Source: Alloboseaceae bacterium BT-24-1 (GTDB lineage Bacteria > Pseudomonadota > Alphaproteobacteria > Rhizobiales > Beijerinckiaceae). Taken from it: a DNA stretch of 64,000 nt. Positions 28,805-35,914 of the stretch are shown in pieces. The DNA lies in contig JAOYTL010000001.1 of assembly GCA_025846845.1 (NCBI GenBank), positions 496,001 through 560,000 on the forward strand, written 5' to 3'. A program made the translations under genes and the position numbers. Below the pieces are notes generated by a model. It did not search any database. It worked only from the letters and a program-made list of their open reading frames with translations, and was not told the DNA's origin. Every line of letters begins with the position of its first letter. Within the stretch, counting starts at the first letter, position 1.

Positions 28805-29809
28805 ATGATCGCCCATTTCCGCAGATTCCTCGCGACGCGCCGCGGCGCGCTTGCAGGGTTGTTTCTCTTGGGATTCGGCGCGCCCGCCCTGGCCCAGAGC
28901 TTTCCAACCAAGCCGATCACGCTGATCGTGCCCTTCGCCGCCGGCGGCCCCAGCGACGTGATCGCCCGACTGCTCGGCGAGCATATGGGCCGCACGCTCG
29001 GTCAGCAGTTCATCATCGAGAACATCGCCGGCGCGGGTGGGACGGCCGGCGCCAAGCGCCTGGTTTCCGCGGCGCCGGATGGCTACACACTGCTGATCCA
29101 CCATCTGGCGCTCGCCGCAGCGCCGGCGCTGTACAGCAATCTCGGCTACGAGACGCAAAGCGCCTTCGCCCCGGTCGGCTTGGTCAATACCGGGCCGATG
29201 GTGATCTCCGGCAAACTCGCCTTGCCCCCGGTCGACGGCAAGGCCTTCTTCTCCTACGCCAAGCAGCAGGCAGAGAAGCTCACCGTCGCCCATGCCGGAG
29301 TCGGCTCGAATGCGCATCTGTGCGCCGTGCTGATCTCGCAGGCGCTGAGCGTCAAGCTCGCCCAGGTCGCCTATCGCGGCACCGGGCCGGCGATGAACGA
29401 CCTTGTCGGCGGCCAGGTCGACGTGCTCTGCGACCAATCGACCACGGCGGTTCCGCAGGTCCAGTCCGACAAGATCCGCGCCTATGCCGTGACCTCGCCG
29501 GAGCGGCTCGGCGTGCTGCCTAACGTCCCGACTTCGCGCGAGGCCGGGACCGAGATCGACATGACGATCTGGCACGGTCTCTACGCCCCGAAGGGCACAC
29601 CGGACGCCGCACTGGACAAGCTCAATGGCGCGCTGCAGGCCGCCTTGAAGGATCCCACCGTCCTGGAGCGCTTCAAGGCAGTCGGCACCAGCGCCTTCCC
29701 GGCAGCAGAATGGACACGCGAGGCGCACGCGAAGCGCTTCGCAGCCGAGGTCACCAAGTGGGGAGCCGCGCTGAAGGCCGCAGGCCTGACGCCACAGGCC
29801 GCCAACTGA
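28805..29809 (+). CDS. Bug/TctC-family periplasmic binding protein
   Basis: A 334-residue exported solute receptor of the tripartite tricarboxylate (TTT) class. ATG 28805 is chosen because GGAGG precedes it and it opens a clean signal peptide (basic FRRFLATRR, hydrophobic core, cut after APALA or ALAQ). The mature protein has the Bug hallmarks: PITLIVPFAAGGPSDVIARLL, ENIAGAGGTAGAKRL, and YRGTGPAMNDLVGGQVD. It follows the sulfolactate regulator on the same strand; TctC-like SlcH serves sulfolactate uptake in other bacteria, so sulfolactate is a plausible ligand. No TctA or TctB membrane genes are in the window. Confidence 0.85.
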   Translation: MIAHFRRFLATRRGALAGLFLLGFGAPALAQSFPTKPITLIVPFAAGGPSDVIARLLGEHMGRTLGQQFIIENIAGAGGTAGAKRLVSAAPDGYTLLIHHLALAAAPALYSNLGYETQSAFAPVGLVNTGPMVISGKLALPPVDGKAFFSYAKQQAEKLTVAHAGVGSNAHLCAVLISQALSVKLAQVAYRGTGPAMNDLVGGQVDVLCDQSTTAVPQVQSDKIRAYAVTSPERLGVLPNVPTSREAGTEIDMTIWHGLYAPKGTPDAALDKLNGALQAALKDPTVLERFKAVGTSAFPAAEWTREAHAKRFAAEVTKWGAALKAAGLTPQAAN

Positions 29810-29826
29810 AGAGACGGGCCGCTCGC

Positions 29827-29903
29827 CTAGTGGTCTGATCCCGACATTCGCATCCCGTTATACAGAGCGCCGGAGCGAATGTCGGAATCAACAAGACCAC
29901 TAG
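29827..29903 (-). repeat. 77-bp hairpin element, copy 1
   Basis: Arms 29827-29851 and 29875-29903 pair around a 23-base loop; outermost 10 bases CTAGTGGTCT / AGACCACTAG. The right arm has a 4-base bulge. Read on the minus strand it is the same design, size and core (GACATT, CTAGTGG ends) as copy 2 at 29919-29995, with paired base changes that keep the stem. No gene lies in 29810-30022. Confidence 0.85.
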
Positions 29904-29918
29904 CAACGTCTTGATTCT

Positions 29919-29995
29919 CTAGTGGAACTTATGAATTTGACATTTGCTCCGAGCGGGATGACTGCCGGAGGCAAATGTCAAATTCGTTCCACTAG
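29919..29995 (+). repeat. 77-bp hairpin element, copy 2
   Basis: Arms 29919-29947 and 29971-29995 pair around a 23-base loop; outermost CTAGTGGAAC / GTTCCACTAG, then a 4-base TTAT bulge, then a perfect 15-bp stem GAATTTGACATTTGC. It lies 15 bases from copy 1 in opposite orientation and 27 bases before ruvX. Confidence 0.85.
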
Positions 29996-30022
29996 GCGGG
30001 CGGCCCGTGCTACCGCCCGTTG

Positions 30023-30562
30023 ATGAGCGCCAATCTCGTCACGCTGGACCAGTTCCTCGCCTTGCCCGACCATGCCCGCCTGCTCGGGCTCGACCTTGGC
30101 ACCAAGACGATCGGGCTCGCTTTGTCCGATGTCGAACGCCGGATCGCGTCGCCGCTGGAGACGATCCAGCGCGTCAAGTTCAAGCAGGATGCGGTGGCGC
30201 TGCTGAAGGTGACAGAGCGGCACGCGATCGCCGGCCTGGTGATCGGCCTGCCGCTCAACATGGATGGAAGCGAAGGGCCACGGGTGCAGTCGACCCGCGC
30301 TTTCGTACGCAATCTCGCGCCGTTGACGGCGCTGCCGATCGTGTTCTGGGACGAGCGGATGTCGACATTGGCGGTCACCCGCACCCTGCTCGCTGCCGAT
30401 GCCTCGCGCGCCCGGCGGGCAGTCGTCGTCGACAAGATGGCTGCGGCCTACATCCTGCAGGGCGCGCTCGACCGGCTCGCTCGCCTCGAATCAGACGGGA
30501 ACGAGCCGGAAGAGGATTGGGCTAGAGACGGATTCGATCAGGCTGATGAGCCTGATCGGTGA
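30023..30562 (+). CDS. ruvX: Putative Holliday junction resolvase RuvX (YqgF)
   Basis: A 179-residue RNase H-fold nuclease family protein linked to 16S rRNA maturation and Holliday junction cutting. Active-site acidic residues: Asp in LLGLDLGTKTIGLALSD (about residues 22-38), Glu/Asp in VIGLPLNMDGSEGP and FWDERMST, and the final Asp in VVVDKMAAAYILQGALDR. ATG 30023 is used; a TTG one codon earlier is possible. The last 13 codons (from about 30522) run into a long hairpin repeat, so the C-terminal tail after the usual end (ALDRL) seems encoded by the repeat. Confidence 0.93.
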   Translation: MSANLVTLDQFLALPDHARLLGLDLGTKTIGLALSDVERRIASPLETIQRVKFKQDAVALLKVTERHAIAGLVIGLPLNMDGSEGPRVQSTRAFVRNLAPLTALPIVFWDERMSTLAVTRTLLAADASRARRAVVVDKMAAAYILQGALDRLARLESDGNEPEEDWARDGFDQADEPDR

Positions 30563-30571
30563 ATCCGTCTC
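30525..30571. repeat. Hairpin repeat forming the end of ruvX
   Basis: A long inverted repeat: GAGACGGATTC (30525-30535) with GAATCCGTCTC (30561-30571), and GATCAGGCT with AGCCTGATC inside, around loop GATG. The ruvX stop (30560-30562) lies within it. Its right 21 bases recur exactly, inverted, at 37984-38004. Confidence 0.85.
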
Positions 30572-30602
30572 CAACTTTAGATCAGGGACCGTTTTACCGA
30601 TC

Positions 30603-30636
30603 GGCTTGCGGCGCAAGTTGATCGGAACGGGCTCTA
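30603..30636 (+). repeat. Dispersed short palindrome (copy 2)
   Basis: CTTGC-GGC-GCAAG (30605-30617) then TTGATCGGAACGGGCTCTA; the same element, with three differences, is at 9026-9056. It overlaps the last codon of the convergent small exported protein gene by a few bases. Confidence 0.65.
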
Positions 30637-30987
30637 CGGAATGACGTAGCCGCGCTTGATCGCCTTCTTCTGCGCGTCGCGGTGGTTCTTGAGCGCCTGC
30701 TTCTGGTCTTCGATGCTCAGCCGGTTGACCGGATTGCCGCGGCCATACGAGTTGTCGGCCCCATAGCCCCGACCGCGGCCGTCATCGCGTCCATAGCCAC
30801 GATCACGCGGACCTCGATCATAACCCCTGTCATAGCCGCCGCGATCATAACCGCGGTCGTAGCGCGGCCGCTCCTGACGGCGGCCATAGCCGTCATCGTA
30901 ATACTGAGCCATCGCCGTGCCGGACCAGAACGCCGCCAGGGCAACCGCACCGCAGCCGGCCAACAGCGTCTTGAGCGAGGGTTTCAT
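30634..30987 (-). CDS. Exported Tyr/Arg/Gly-rich repeat protein, unknown
   Basis: A 117-residue secreted protein. ATG 30987 is favoured over ATG 30993 because GGAG lies seven bases before it. A signal peptide (LLAGCGAVALAAFWSGTAMA, cut before QYYDD) is followed by a low-complexity region of YDRG-type repeats (about residues 26-75: tyrosine, aspartate, arginine and glycine) and a helical basic tail with QKQALKNHRDAQKKAI. Exported proteins of this composition are common in Hyphomicrobiales; none has a clear function that I know. Convergent with ruvX. Confidence 0.7.
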   Translation of the reverse strand: MKPSLKTLLAGCGAVALAAFWSGTAMAQYYDDGYGRRQERPRYDRGYDRGGYDRGYDRGPRDRGYGRDDGRGRGYGADNSYGRGNPVNRLSIEDQKQALKNHRDAQKKAIKRGYVIP

Positions 30988-31149
30988 CGTCATTCTCCAA
31001 GGTCGACAAAGCGACGGCCCCGGGTTGGGGCCAATTATTGCCGCACGCCGTGAAAAGGGCCGCCGCCGTCAAGCGACGGAAGCGACCCTTCAAAGCCTAG
31101 GCATCAGGCGTTCAGAATTGATTAAGGCTGTTCTTCCGCGGGGGACTGA

Positions 31150-31551
31150 TCAGCGGTAGCTGCCGCCAGCCGGATCGCGGATGTTGTCGGGATAATAGCC
31201 GTAATGGCGCGGCGCATAGTAGCGCCGCGGCGCGACGTAGACCGGCTCGTCATAGCCATAGCCGTCATCGTAGCCATAGACCGGCTCGGCATAGGCCGGA
31301 CGGCTCGCCGCGATCGCCGCAGCGCCAAGGACGCCGAGGCCGACACCAGCCGCGATCGCGGCACCGCGGTTGCTGCCGCGCCAGCCACGACGATAGTACT
31401 GCGAGTAATCGGCCTGCGCCCGATCCAAGCGGCTCTTGTCGAAGCCGACCGCACGGGTCTCACCCGCCATGACGGGGGTCAGGCCTGCTGCCAGAACGCT
31501 GCCGGCGACGGCGAGCGTCACGAGGAATCGGCTCTTTCCGAAATCTGACAT
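31150..31551 (-). CDS. Exported Tyr/Gly-rich protein, unknown
   Basis: A 133-residue secreted or membrane-linked protein. A signal peptide (FLVTLAVAGSVLAAGLTPVMA, cut before GETRA) is followed by a soluble RAQADYSQYYRRGWR segment, a glycine/alanine-rich hydrophobic stretch (AAIAAGVGLGVLGAAAIAA, about 64-82) and a tyrosine-rich tail (YGYDDGYGYDEPVY). AGGAG precedes ATG 31551. No named family is recognised; the composition resembles outer-membrane or surface proteins next door at 30634-30987, with which it shares orientation. Confidence 0.7.
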   Translation of the reverse strand: MSDFGKSRFLVTLAVAGSVLAAGLTPVMAGETRAVGFDKSRLDRAQADYSQYYRRGWRGSNRGAAIAAGVGLGVLGAAAIAASRPAYAEPVYGYDDGYGYDEPVYVAPRRYYAPRHYGYYPDNIRDPAGGSYR

Positions 31552-31565
31552 GGCATTCTCCTATC

Positions 31566-31579
31566 GGCGGATATCCGCC
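31566..31579. promoter_or_regulatory. 14-bp palindrome before an exported-protein gene
   Basis: GGCGGATATCCGCC is a perfect palindrome 15 bases upstream of ATG 31551, next to the ribosome binding site. It could be a repressor site or a hairpin in the 5' leader. The rest of 31552-31793 is AT-rich and must hold promoters for both divergent genes, though none stands out. Confidence 0.4.
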
Positions 31580-31793
31580 TTGACGCCCGATCTAGCTCGT
31601 CACGGTTGAACCGGGCCTGAACCAATCGCGGCTAAATTGCGACTGGAGAGAAACGCGCCAACGGAGAAAGCGTTCCCTTTTTAAGATATTTATACACGCA
31701 GTGATTGCATTATCAGCGAGCGAGTAGCAAGAATAGCTCAGTCGAACACCGGTTCGTTTCCCAAAGGCTGATATAACCGCGAGGGCAGACGAC

Positions 31794-32111
31794 ATGAGAA
31801 AAGCAACGTCACGACGAAGCAAGGAGGACAAAATCTATTCGGACGACAATCGCTTACCCCAGATTTCTGGTCTCGGCAGCGGTGCCGTGGCCTCCCCCGG
31901 ACCGCATAGCATGGACGCATTCGCACGAATGCAACTGGAAGTTGCCGCTTACATCGAGGAGATCAGCATCGAACTCGGCGCGATGGCGCGGGCAGCGCAA
32001 CTCAGCAGCCTCGCATATTTCGTCGACATGACCCGACTGGAAGCCGCGATCAATCGCCGAACCTGCCAGTTGCAGCTCGGCGAAACCAGCGATCCCGAGT
32101 CGACAACTTAG
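31794..32111 (+). CDS. Hypothetical protein
   Basis: A 105-residue protein from ATG 31794, with GAGGG about eight bases upstream. It is polar at the N-terminus (basic and serine-rich) and helical in the second half (FARMQLEVAAYIEEISIELG, then LAYFVDMTRLEAAINRR). No signal peptide or membrane segment is seen. Base composition is less GC-rich than the surrounding genes. I recognise no family; the helical part suggests a small regulatory or structural protein. Its downstream neighbour (32186-32473) shares orientation and size class. Confidence 0.6.
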   Translation: MRKATSRRSKEDKIYSDDNRLPQISGLGSGAVASPGPHSMDAFARMQLEVAAYIEEISIELGAMARAAQLSSLAYFVDMTRLEAAINRRTCQLQLGETSDPESTT

Positions 32112-32143
32112 CCGCCTTCCTCTTTTGCAGATTATTAAATCAT

Positions 32144-32171
32144 AGGTTGTAATATTATACATACGCAACCT
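32144..32171 (+). promoter_or_regulatory. AT-rich inverted repeat upstream of a small gene
   Basis: Arms AGGTTG (32144-32149) and CAACCT (32166-32171) around an AT-rich loop containing TAATATTA. It sits immediately before the ribosome binding site (CAGGAG) of the gene at 32186. Possibly promoter plus operator, or a leader hairpin. Confidence 0.35.
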
Positions 32172-32185
32172 TACAGGAGCGCCTC

Positions 32186-32473
32186 ATGCCGGCTTCTCCG
32201 ACGACCAACGCTTACGCCTCTAGCGGCTTTTCGACCTCTGGAAGCTCGCAGCCTTCCAACGCATTTGAAACCTTGGCGCTGCAGATCCTTGTCGAGAAGA
32301 GAGCCCGCCAACGTGACCTGCAGCGTGACGTTGCCATCAAGGCGGTGACTTTGCTCGCCGAACTTGGCACCCAGGCCCGCGCCGCCGATCTCGACCTGCT
32401 CGTCACGTTCCTGGAACTCGCGGCCGCAGAGGCCGAGCGCGAACAGAGCCGCTGGGGAAAAGCGGCAGGCTGA
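32186..32473 (+). CDS. Hypothetical helical protein
   Basis: A 95-residue protein from ATG 32186 with a good CAGGAG site. A serine/threonine-rich N-terminus (about 1-24) precedes a continuous amphipathic helical region (LALQILVEKRARQRDLQRD, then LLVTFLELAAAEAEREQSRWG). No signal peptide, membrane segment or known domain is seen. It is convergent with dprA; the 16 bases between the stops hold no terminator. Confidence 0.6.
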   Translation: MPASPTTNAYASSGFSTSGSSQPSNAFETLALQILVEKRARQRDLQRDVAIKAVTLLAELGTQARAADLDLLVTFLELAAAEAEREQSRWGKAAG

Positions 32474-32489
32474 GCCTCGGCCGTAGCAT

Positions 32490-33704
32490 TCACACCAGCC
32501 GCGAGAGTGCTCCGCCGACATGGCGCTGCACCACGCCTTCCAGCTCCAGCTCGAGCAGGATTCGGCTGACTTCGCGTGCTGGCTGACCACTCGCGCGAAC
32601 GAGGTCATCCATCGCCACCGGCGTCGAACCGATGAGGTCGAGCAATCGCCGGTGTGATATGTCGAACGCTTGCGCGGCCGGCCGCGCCTCCATCTCCGCC
32701 CCGTTGAGTTCGGCCGTTGGCGCCGGCAGCACCTCCGGCAACTCCAGCTCGTCCCAAAGCGCCTCCTGTCGACCGCGCGGTTCGCCCTCCTCGCGCGCCA
32801 GAAACGGCGCAGGATCGAACAGATCGTCGCGGCGGAGCATCGGCGCCAGCACATCGACCACATGCGCCGTCTCAGCACAGAGGGTCGCGCCTTCGCGGAT
32901 CAGGTGATTGCCGCCCTCGGCTCGCGGATCGAGCGGCGAGCCCGGCACGGCGAAGACCTGGCGGCCCTGCTCGTTGGCAAAGCGGGCGGTGATGAGCGAA
33001 CCGGATTTATGTGCAGCCTCGACCACGACCGTTCCGAGCGCCAGCCCCGAGACCAGGCGGTTGCGTCGCGGAAAATCGCGCCCGCGGGGCGCCCAGCCGA
33101 GCGGCATCTCGCTCAGCGCCGCGCCGCGCTCGCGAATGCGCTCCAGCAAAGGAATGTTCTGCGGCGGATAGACCTCGTCGAGCCCGCCTGCCAGTACGGC
33201 GATGGTACCGTTCTCCACGCTTGCCTGATGGGCGGCCGTATCGATGCCACGGGCCAGGCCCGAGACGACGACGAAGCCGGCTTCGCCCAACTCGCGCGCC
33301 AGCGTCGCCGTGAATTTCAGCCCGGCGGCCGAGGCGTTGCGCGAACCGACCAGTGCGACGCAGGGGCGGTTCAGTACAGCTGGATCACCCTCAACCGCTA
33401 TCAGCGGCGGGGCCGAATCGATCGCCTGCAACGGCACGGGATAGGCGGCCTCGCCCAGCGCGACCAGATGCGCGCCGCGCCGGCGCAGTGCCTCGAACTC
33501 CCGCTCCGCCTCTGCGGTGGTGCAGAGTCTGAGCGTACGCCCGGCCTGGCGGCCGAGTTCCGGCAGGGCATCGAGCGCTCCGGCAGCGCCGCCGAAACGG
33601 TTGACCAGCGTCCGGAAAGTGCGCGGGCCGATGCTCTCACTGCGGATCAGTCGGAGCCAGTCGAGGCGTTGCCGGTCATCGAGAACGAAACCGGCCATCG
33701 ACAT
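32490..33704 (-). CDS. dprA: DNA-processing protein DprA
   Basis: Protein that loads RecA on incoming single-stranded DNA during transformation and protects it. The 404 residues show an N-terminal helical SAM-like part, then the Rossmann-like core: VALVGSRNASAAGLKF (about residue 110), VVSGLARGIDTAAHQAS, AVLAGGLDEVYPPQN, RDFPRRNRLVSGLA, and VEAAHKSGSLITARFANEQGR. A C-terminal winged helix (HRRLLDLIGSTPVAMDDLVR) follows. It starts directly after the plsY stop (TGAATG junction), so the two are translationally coupled. Competence genes are not otherwise present. Confidence 0.93.
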   Translation of the reverse strand: MSMAGFVLDDRQRLDWLRLIRSESIGPRTFRTLVNRFGGAAGALDALPELGRQAGRTLRLCTTAEAEREFEALRRRGAHLVALGEAAYPVPLQAIDSAPPLIAVEGDPAVLNRPCVALVGSRNASAAGLKFTATLARELGEAGFVVVSGLARGIDTAAHQASVENGTIAVLAGGLDEVYPPQNIPLLERIRERGAALSEMPLGWAPRGRDFPRRNRLVSGLALGTVVVEAAHKSGSLITARFANEQGRQVFAVPGSPLDPRAEGGNHLIREGATLCAETAHVVDVLAPMLRRDDLFDPAPFLAREEGEPRGRQEALWDELELPEVLPAPTAELNGAEMEARPAAQAFDISHRRLLDLIGSTPVAMDDLVRASGQPAREVSRILLELELEGVVQRHVGGALSRLV

Positions 33705-34328
33705 TCAGCCTTTCTGTCCGATCTTGCCTTCTCGGCCGGCCAGCAACCTCGCGATGTTCTCTCTGTGCATGAACCAGAGCAGCAGCGCGAGGATGGCCGT
33801 CAGCCCGGCCGCCTGGGTATCGCGGATCCAGAACCAGAACAGCAGCGGCGTCAGCAGACTCGCGATCAGGGCCGAGAGCGAGGAATATTTGGTCAGGTAG
33901 GCGATGCTGATCCAGACCGCGGCGAAGATCAGCGCGATCGAGCCCTTGAGGCCGATCAGGATGCCGAGAAAGGTCGCGACGCCCTTGCCGCCCTTGAACC
34001 GGAGCCAGACCGGGAAGAGATGGCCGAGGAAGGCGCCGAGGCCGGCAGCGAGCGCCGCGCTCTTGCCGCCGAGCAGCCAGCCGGCGAGCAGGACCGCGAC
34101 AGTGCCCTTCAGCATGTCGCCGATCAGCGTCAGCGCAGCCAGCTTCTTGTTGCCGGTACGCAGGACATTGGTCGCGCCGATATTGCCGGAGCCGATCGTG
34201 CGCAGATCCGGACCGCCGCTCAGCCGTGTCAGGATGATGCCGAACGGGATCGAGCCGAGCAGATAGCCGAGGACGAGCGCGGCAAGCCCCATCGGGCCCG
34301 GATACGCCCAAGCGAACGCCTCAGCCAT
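33705..34328 (-). CDS. plsY: Glycerol-3-phosphate acyltransferase PlsY
   Basis: Inner-membrane enzyme that acylates glycerol 3-phosphate using acyl phosphate, the first step of phospholipid synthesis. ATG 34328 (GGGGAAG upstream) gives 207 residues, near the family norm. Membrane helices alternate with the three conserved loops: GSIPFG (about 25-30), GSGNIGATNVLRTG (about 44-57) and FKGGKGVATFLG (about 103-114). It lies between pyrC' and dprA on the same strand with 29- and 0-base gaps, forming the tail of the pyrB operon. Confidence 0.93.
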   Translation of the reverse strand: MAEAFAWAYPGPMGLAALVLGYLLGSIPFGIILTRLSGGPDLRTIGSGNIGATNVLRTGNKKLAALTLIGDMLKGTVAVLLAGWLLGGKSAALAAGLGAFLGHLFPVWLRFKGGKGVATFLGILIGLKGSIALIFAAVWISIAYLTKYSSLSALIASLLTPLLFWFWIRDTQAAGLTAILALLLWFMHRENIARLLAGREGKIGQKG

Positions 34329-34357
34329 GCAACTTCCCCTGCCCGTCTTGGTTGAGC

Positions 34358-35674
34358 TTACGCAGCTTCGCCGCGATACACCACCCGGCCGCCGACCCAT
34401 GTCGCCTGCACCAGCCCCTGCAGCCTGGCCTCATCGAAGGGCGAATTCTTGGCGCGCGACTTGAGCTTGCGCTTGTCGACGACGAAGGGCGCATCGATGT
34501 CGATCAGAGCGAGATCGGCCGGCGCGCCTGCCGCCAGCCGGCCGCAGCCGAGCCCTAGCAGTTCGGCCGGGCGGCTCGACAAAGCGGCGAACAGCCCCGG
34601 CAAGCCAATCTGCTCACTGTGATAGAGGCGCAGCGAAGCCGAGAGCAGCGTCTCGATGCCGAGCGCCCCATTGGCGGCTTCGGAGAAGGGCTGGCGCTTG
34701 GTCTCGACATCCTGCGGGTCGTGGTCGGAGACGATCACGTCGATCAGGCCTTCGGCCACCGCTGCGATCATCGCCAGCCGCTCGTCCTCGTGCCGCAGCG
34801 GCGGCGAGACCTTGCAGAAGGTCCGATACTCGCCGACATCGTTCTCGTTCAGACAGAGATTGTTGATCGAGACGCCGCAGGTGACGGAAAGCCCATCCTC
34901 CTTGGCCCGGCGGATCAGCGCGAGCGAATCCGAGCAGGAGACCATCGCCGCGTGGTAGCGGGCGCCAGAGGCGCGGGCGAGGCGCAGGTCGCGTTCCAGC
35001 ATCACCGTCTCGGCCTCGTGCGGGATACCCGGCAAGCCCTTGCGGCTGGCGAACTCGCCTTCGTTCATCACGCCGTCGCCGCGCAGGTCGGGATCCTCGA
35101 CATGGTTGATCAGTAGCGCGTCGAAATCGCGGGCATAGATCATGGCGCGGCGCATGACCTGCGGATTGCGCACGCCATTGGCGCCGTCGCTGAAGGCAAC
35201 CGCTCCGGCTTCGAGCAGCAGTCCGAACTCGGTGATCTCCTTGCCGGCCAACCGCTTGGTCAGCGCCGCCGCCGGCAGGACGTTGACGATCGCCTTGTCG
35301 CGGGCGCGGCGCTTGATGAAATCGATGACGGAGGGATCGTCGATCGGCGGATCGGTATCCGGGCGGCAGATCACCGTGGTGACACCGCCGGCTGCGGCCG
35401 CCTGCGACCCGGTCCCGAGCGTTTCGCGGAATTCGGCGCCGGGCTCGCCGAGGAAGGCGCGAAGGTCGACGAGACCTGGCGCCAGGACGAGGCCCCGGGC
35501 CTCCTCCACCTCGATGCCAGCCGGCAGCTCCGGGCGATCGCCGCCCCAGTGCACGTCGGCGATCAACCCGTCACGGATCAGGATGCTGCCCGGGCCCTCG
35601 CGACCCGAGGCCGGATCGACCAGTTGCGCGTCGACGATCGCAACATCGCTAATTTGCCCGTTGCTCTCAGCCAT
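34358..35674 (-). CDS. pyrC': Non-catalytic dihydroorotase homologue PyrC'
   Basis: A 438-residue amidohydrolase of the dihydroorotase type I group, from ATG 35674 (ATG 35692 is an alternative). The metal-binding HxH pair is gone: the canonical D-x-H-x-H-L-R-E-P-G is here D70-L-R-A-F-L-G-E-P-G. Two further ligand sites are also altered (YHAAMVSCSDS, and SDHDPQ in place of TDHAPH). Such pseudo-dihydroorotases (PyrX/PyrC') pair with aspartate carbamoyltransferase in other proteobacteria and are needed for its assembly. Its place in a pyrB-orf-pyrC' run supports a structural role. A catalytic pyrC must lie elsewhere. Confidence 0.85.
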   Translation of the reverse strand: MAESNGQISDVAIVDAQLVDPASGREGPGSILIRDGLIADVHWGGDRPELPAGIEVEEARGLVLAPGLVDLRAFLGEPGAEFRETLGTGSQAAAAGGVTTVICRPDTDPPIDDPSVIDFIKRRARDKAIVNVLPAAALTKRLAGKEITEFGLLLEAGAVAFSDGANGVRNPQVMRRAMIYARDFDALLINHVEDPDLRGDGVMNEGEFASRKGLPGIPHEAETVMLERDLRLARASGARYHAAMVSCSDSLALIRRAKEDGLSVTCGVSINNLCLNENDVGEYRTFCKVSPPLRHEDERLAMIAAVAEGLIDVIVSDHDPQDVETKRQPFSEAANGALGIETLLSASLRLYHSEQIGLPGLFAALSSRPAELLGLGCGRLAAGAPADLALIDIDAPFVVDKRKLKSRAKNSPFDEARLQGLVQATWVGGRVVYRGEAA

Positions 35675-35909
35675 CGCTACGCTCGACCCCATTTTCGCGC
35701 TCGCGGCGCCGCGTGAAAACGTAACTCCAGAACCCGACCAGGCCCCAGATGCCGACGCAGAGGAGCCCGCCGAGAAGCGCTATCAGCCAGGTCCAGGCGG
35801 AGCGCGGCTCGGCATAGGCGAATCCGGCTACGACCAGAAGATAGAGGCCAACAAAGACGATCCGAGCCCGGCGCATCTGTCGCAGAAGCCAGGCGAGGAA
35901 GGTATCCAT
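35667..35909 (-). CDS. Small two-helix membrane protein between pyrB and pyrC'
   Basis: An 80-residue protein with two hydrophobic helices (IVFVGLYLLVVAGFAYA near 17-33; LIALLGGLLCVGIWGLVGFW near 42-61) and a charged, basic C-terminus. It starts five bases after the pyrB stop and overlaps the pyrC' start by eight bases, so it is surely expressed with both. I recognise no named family. Its conserved-looking place in the operon makes a partner or anchor role for the ATCase complex worth considering, but nothing in the sequence proves it. Confidence 0.7.
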   Translation of the reverse strand: MDTFLAWLLRQMRRARIVFVGLYLLVVAGFAYAEPRSAWTWLIALLGGLLCVGIWGLVGFWSYVFTRRRERENGVERSDG

Positions 35910-35914
35910 CGCGT

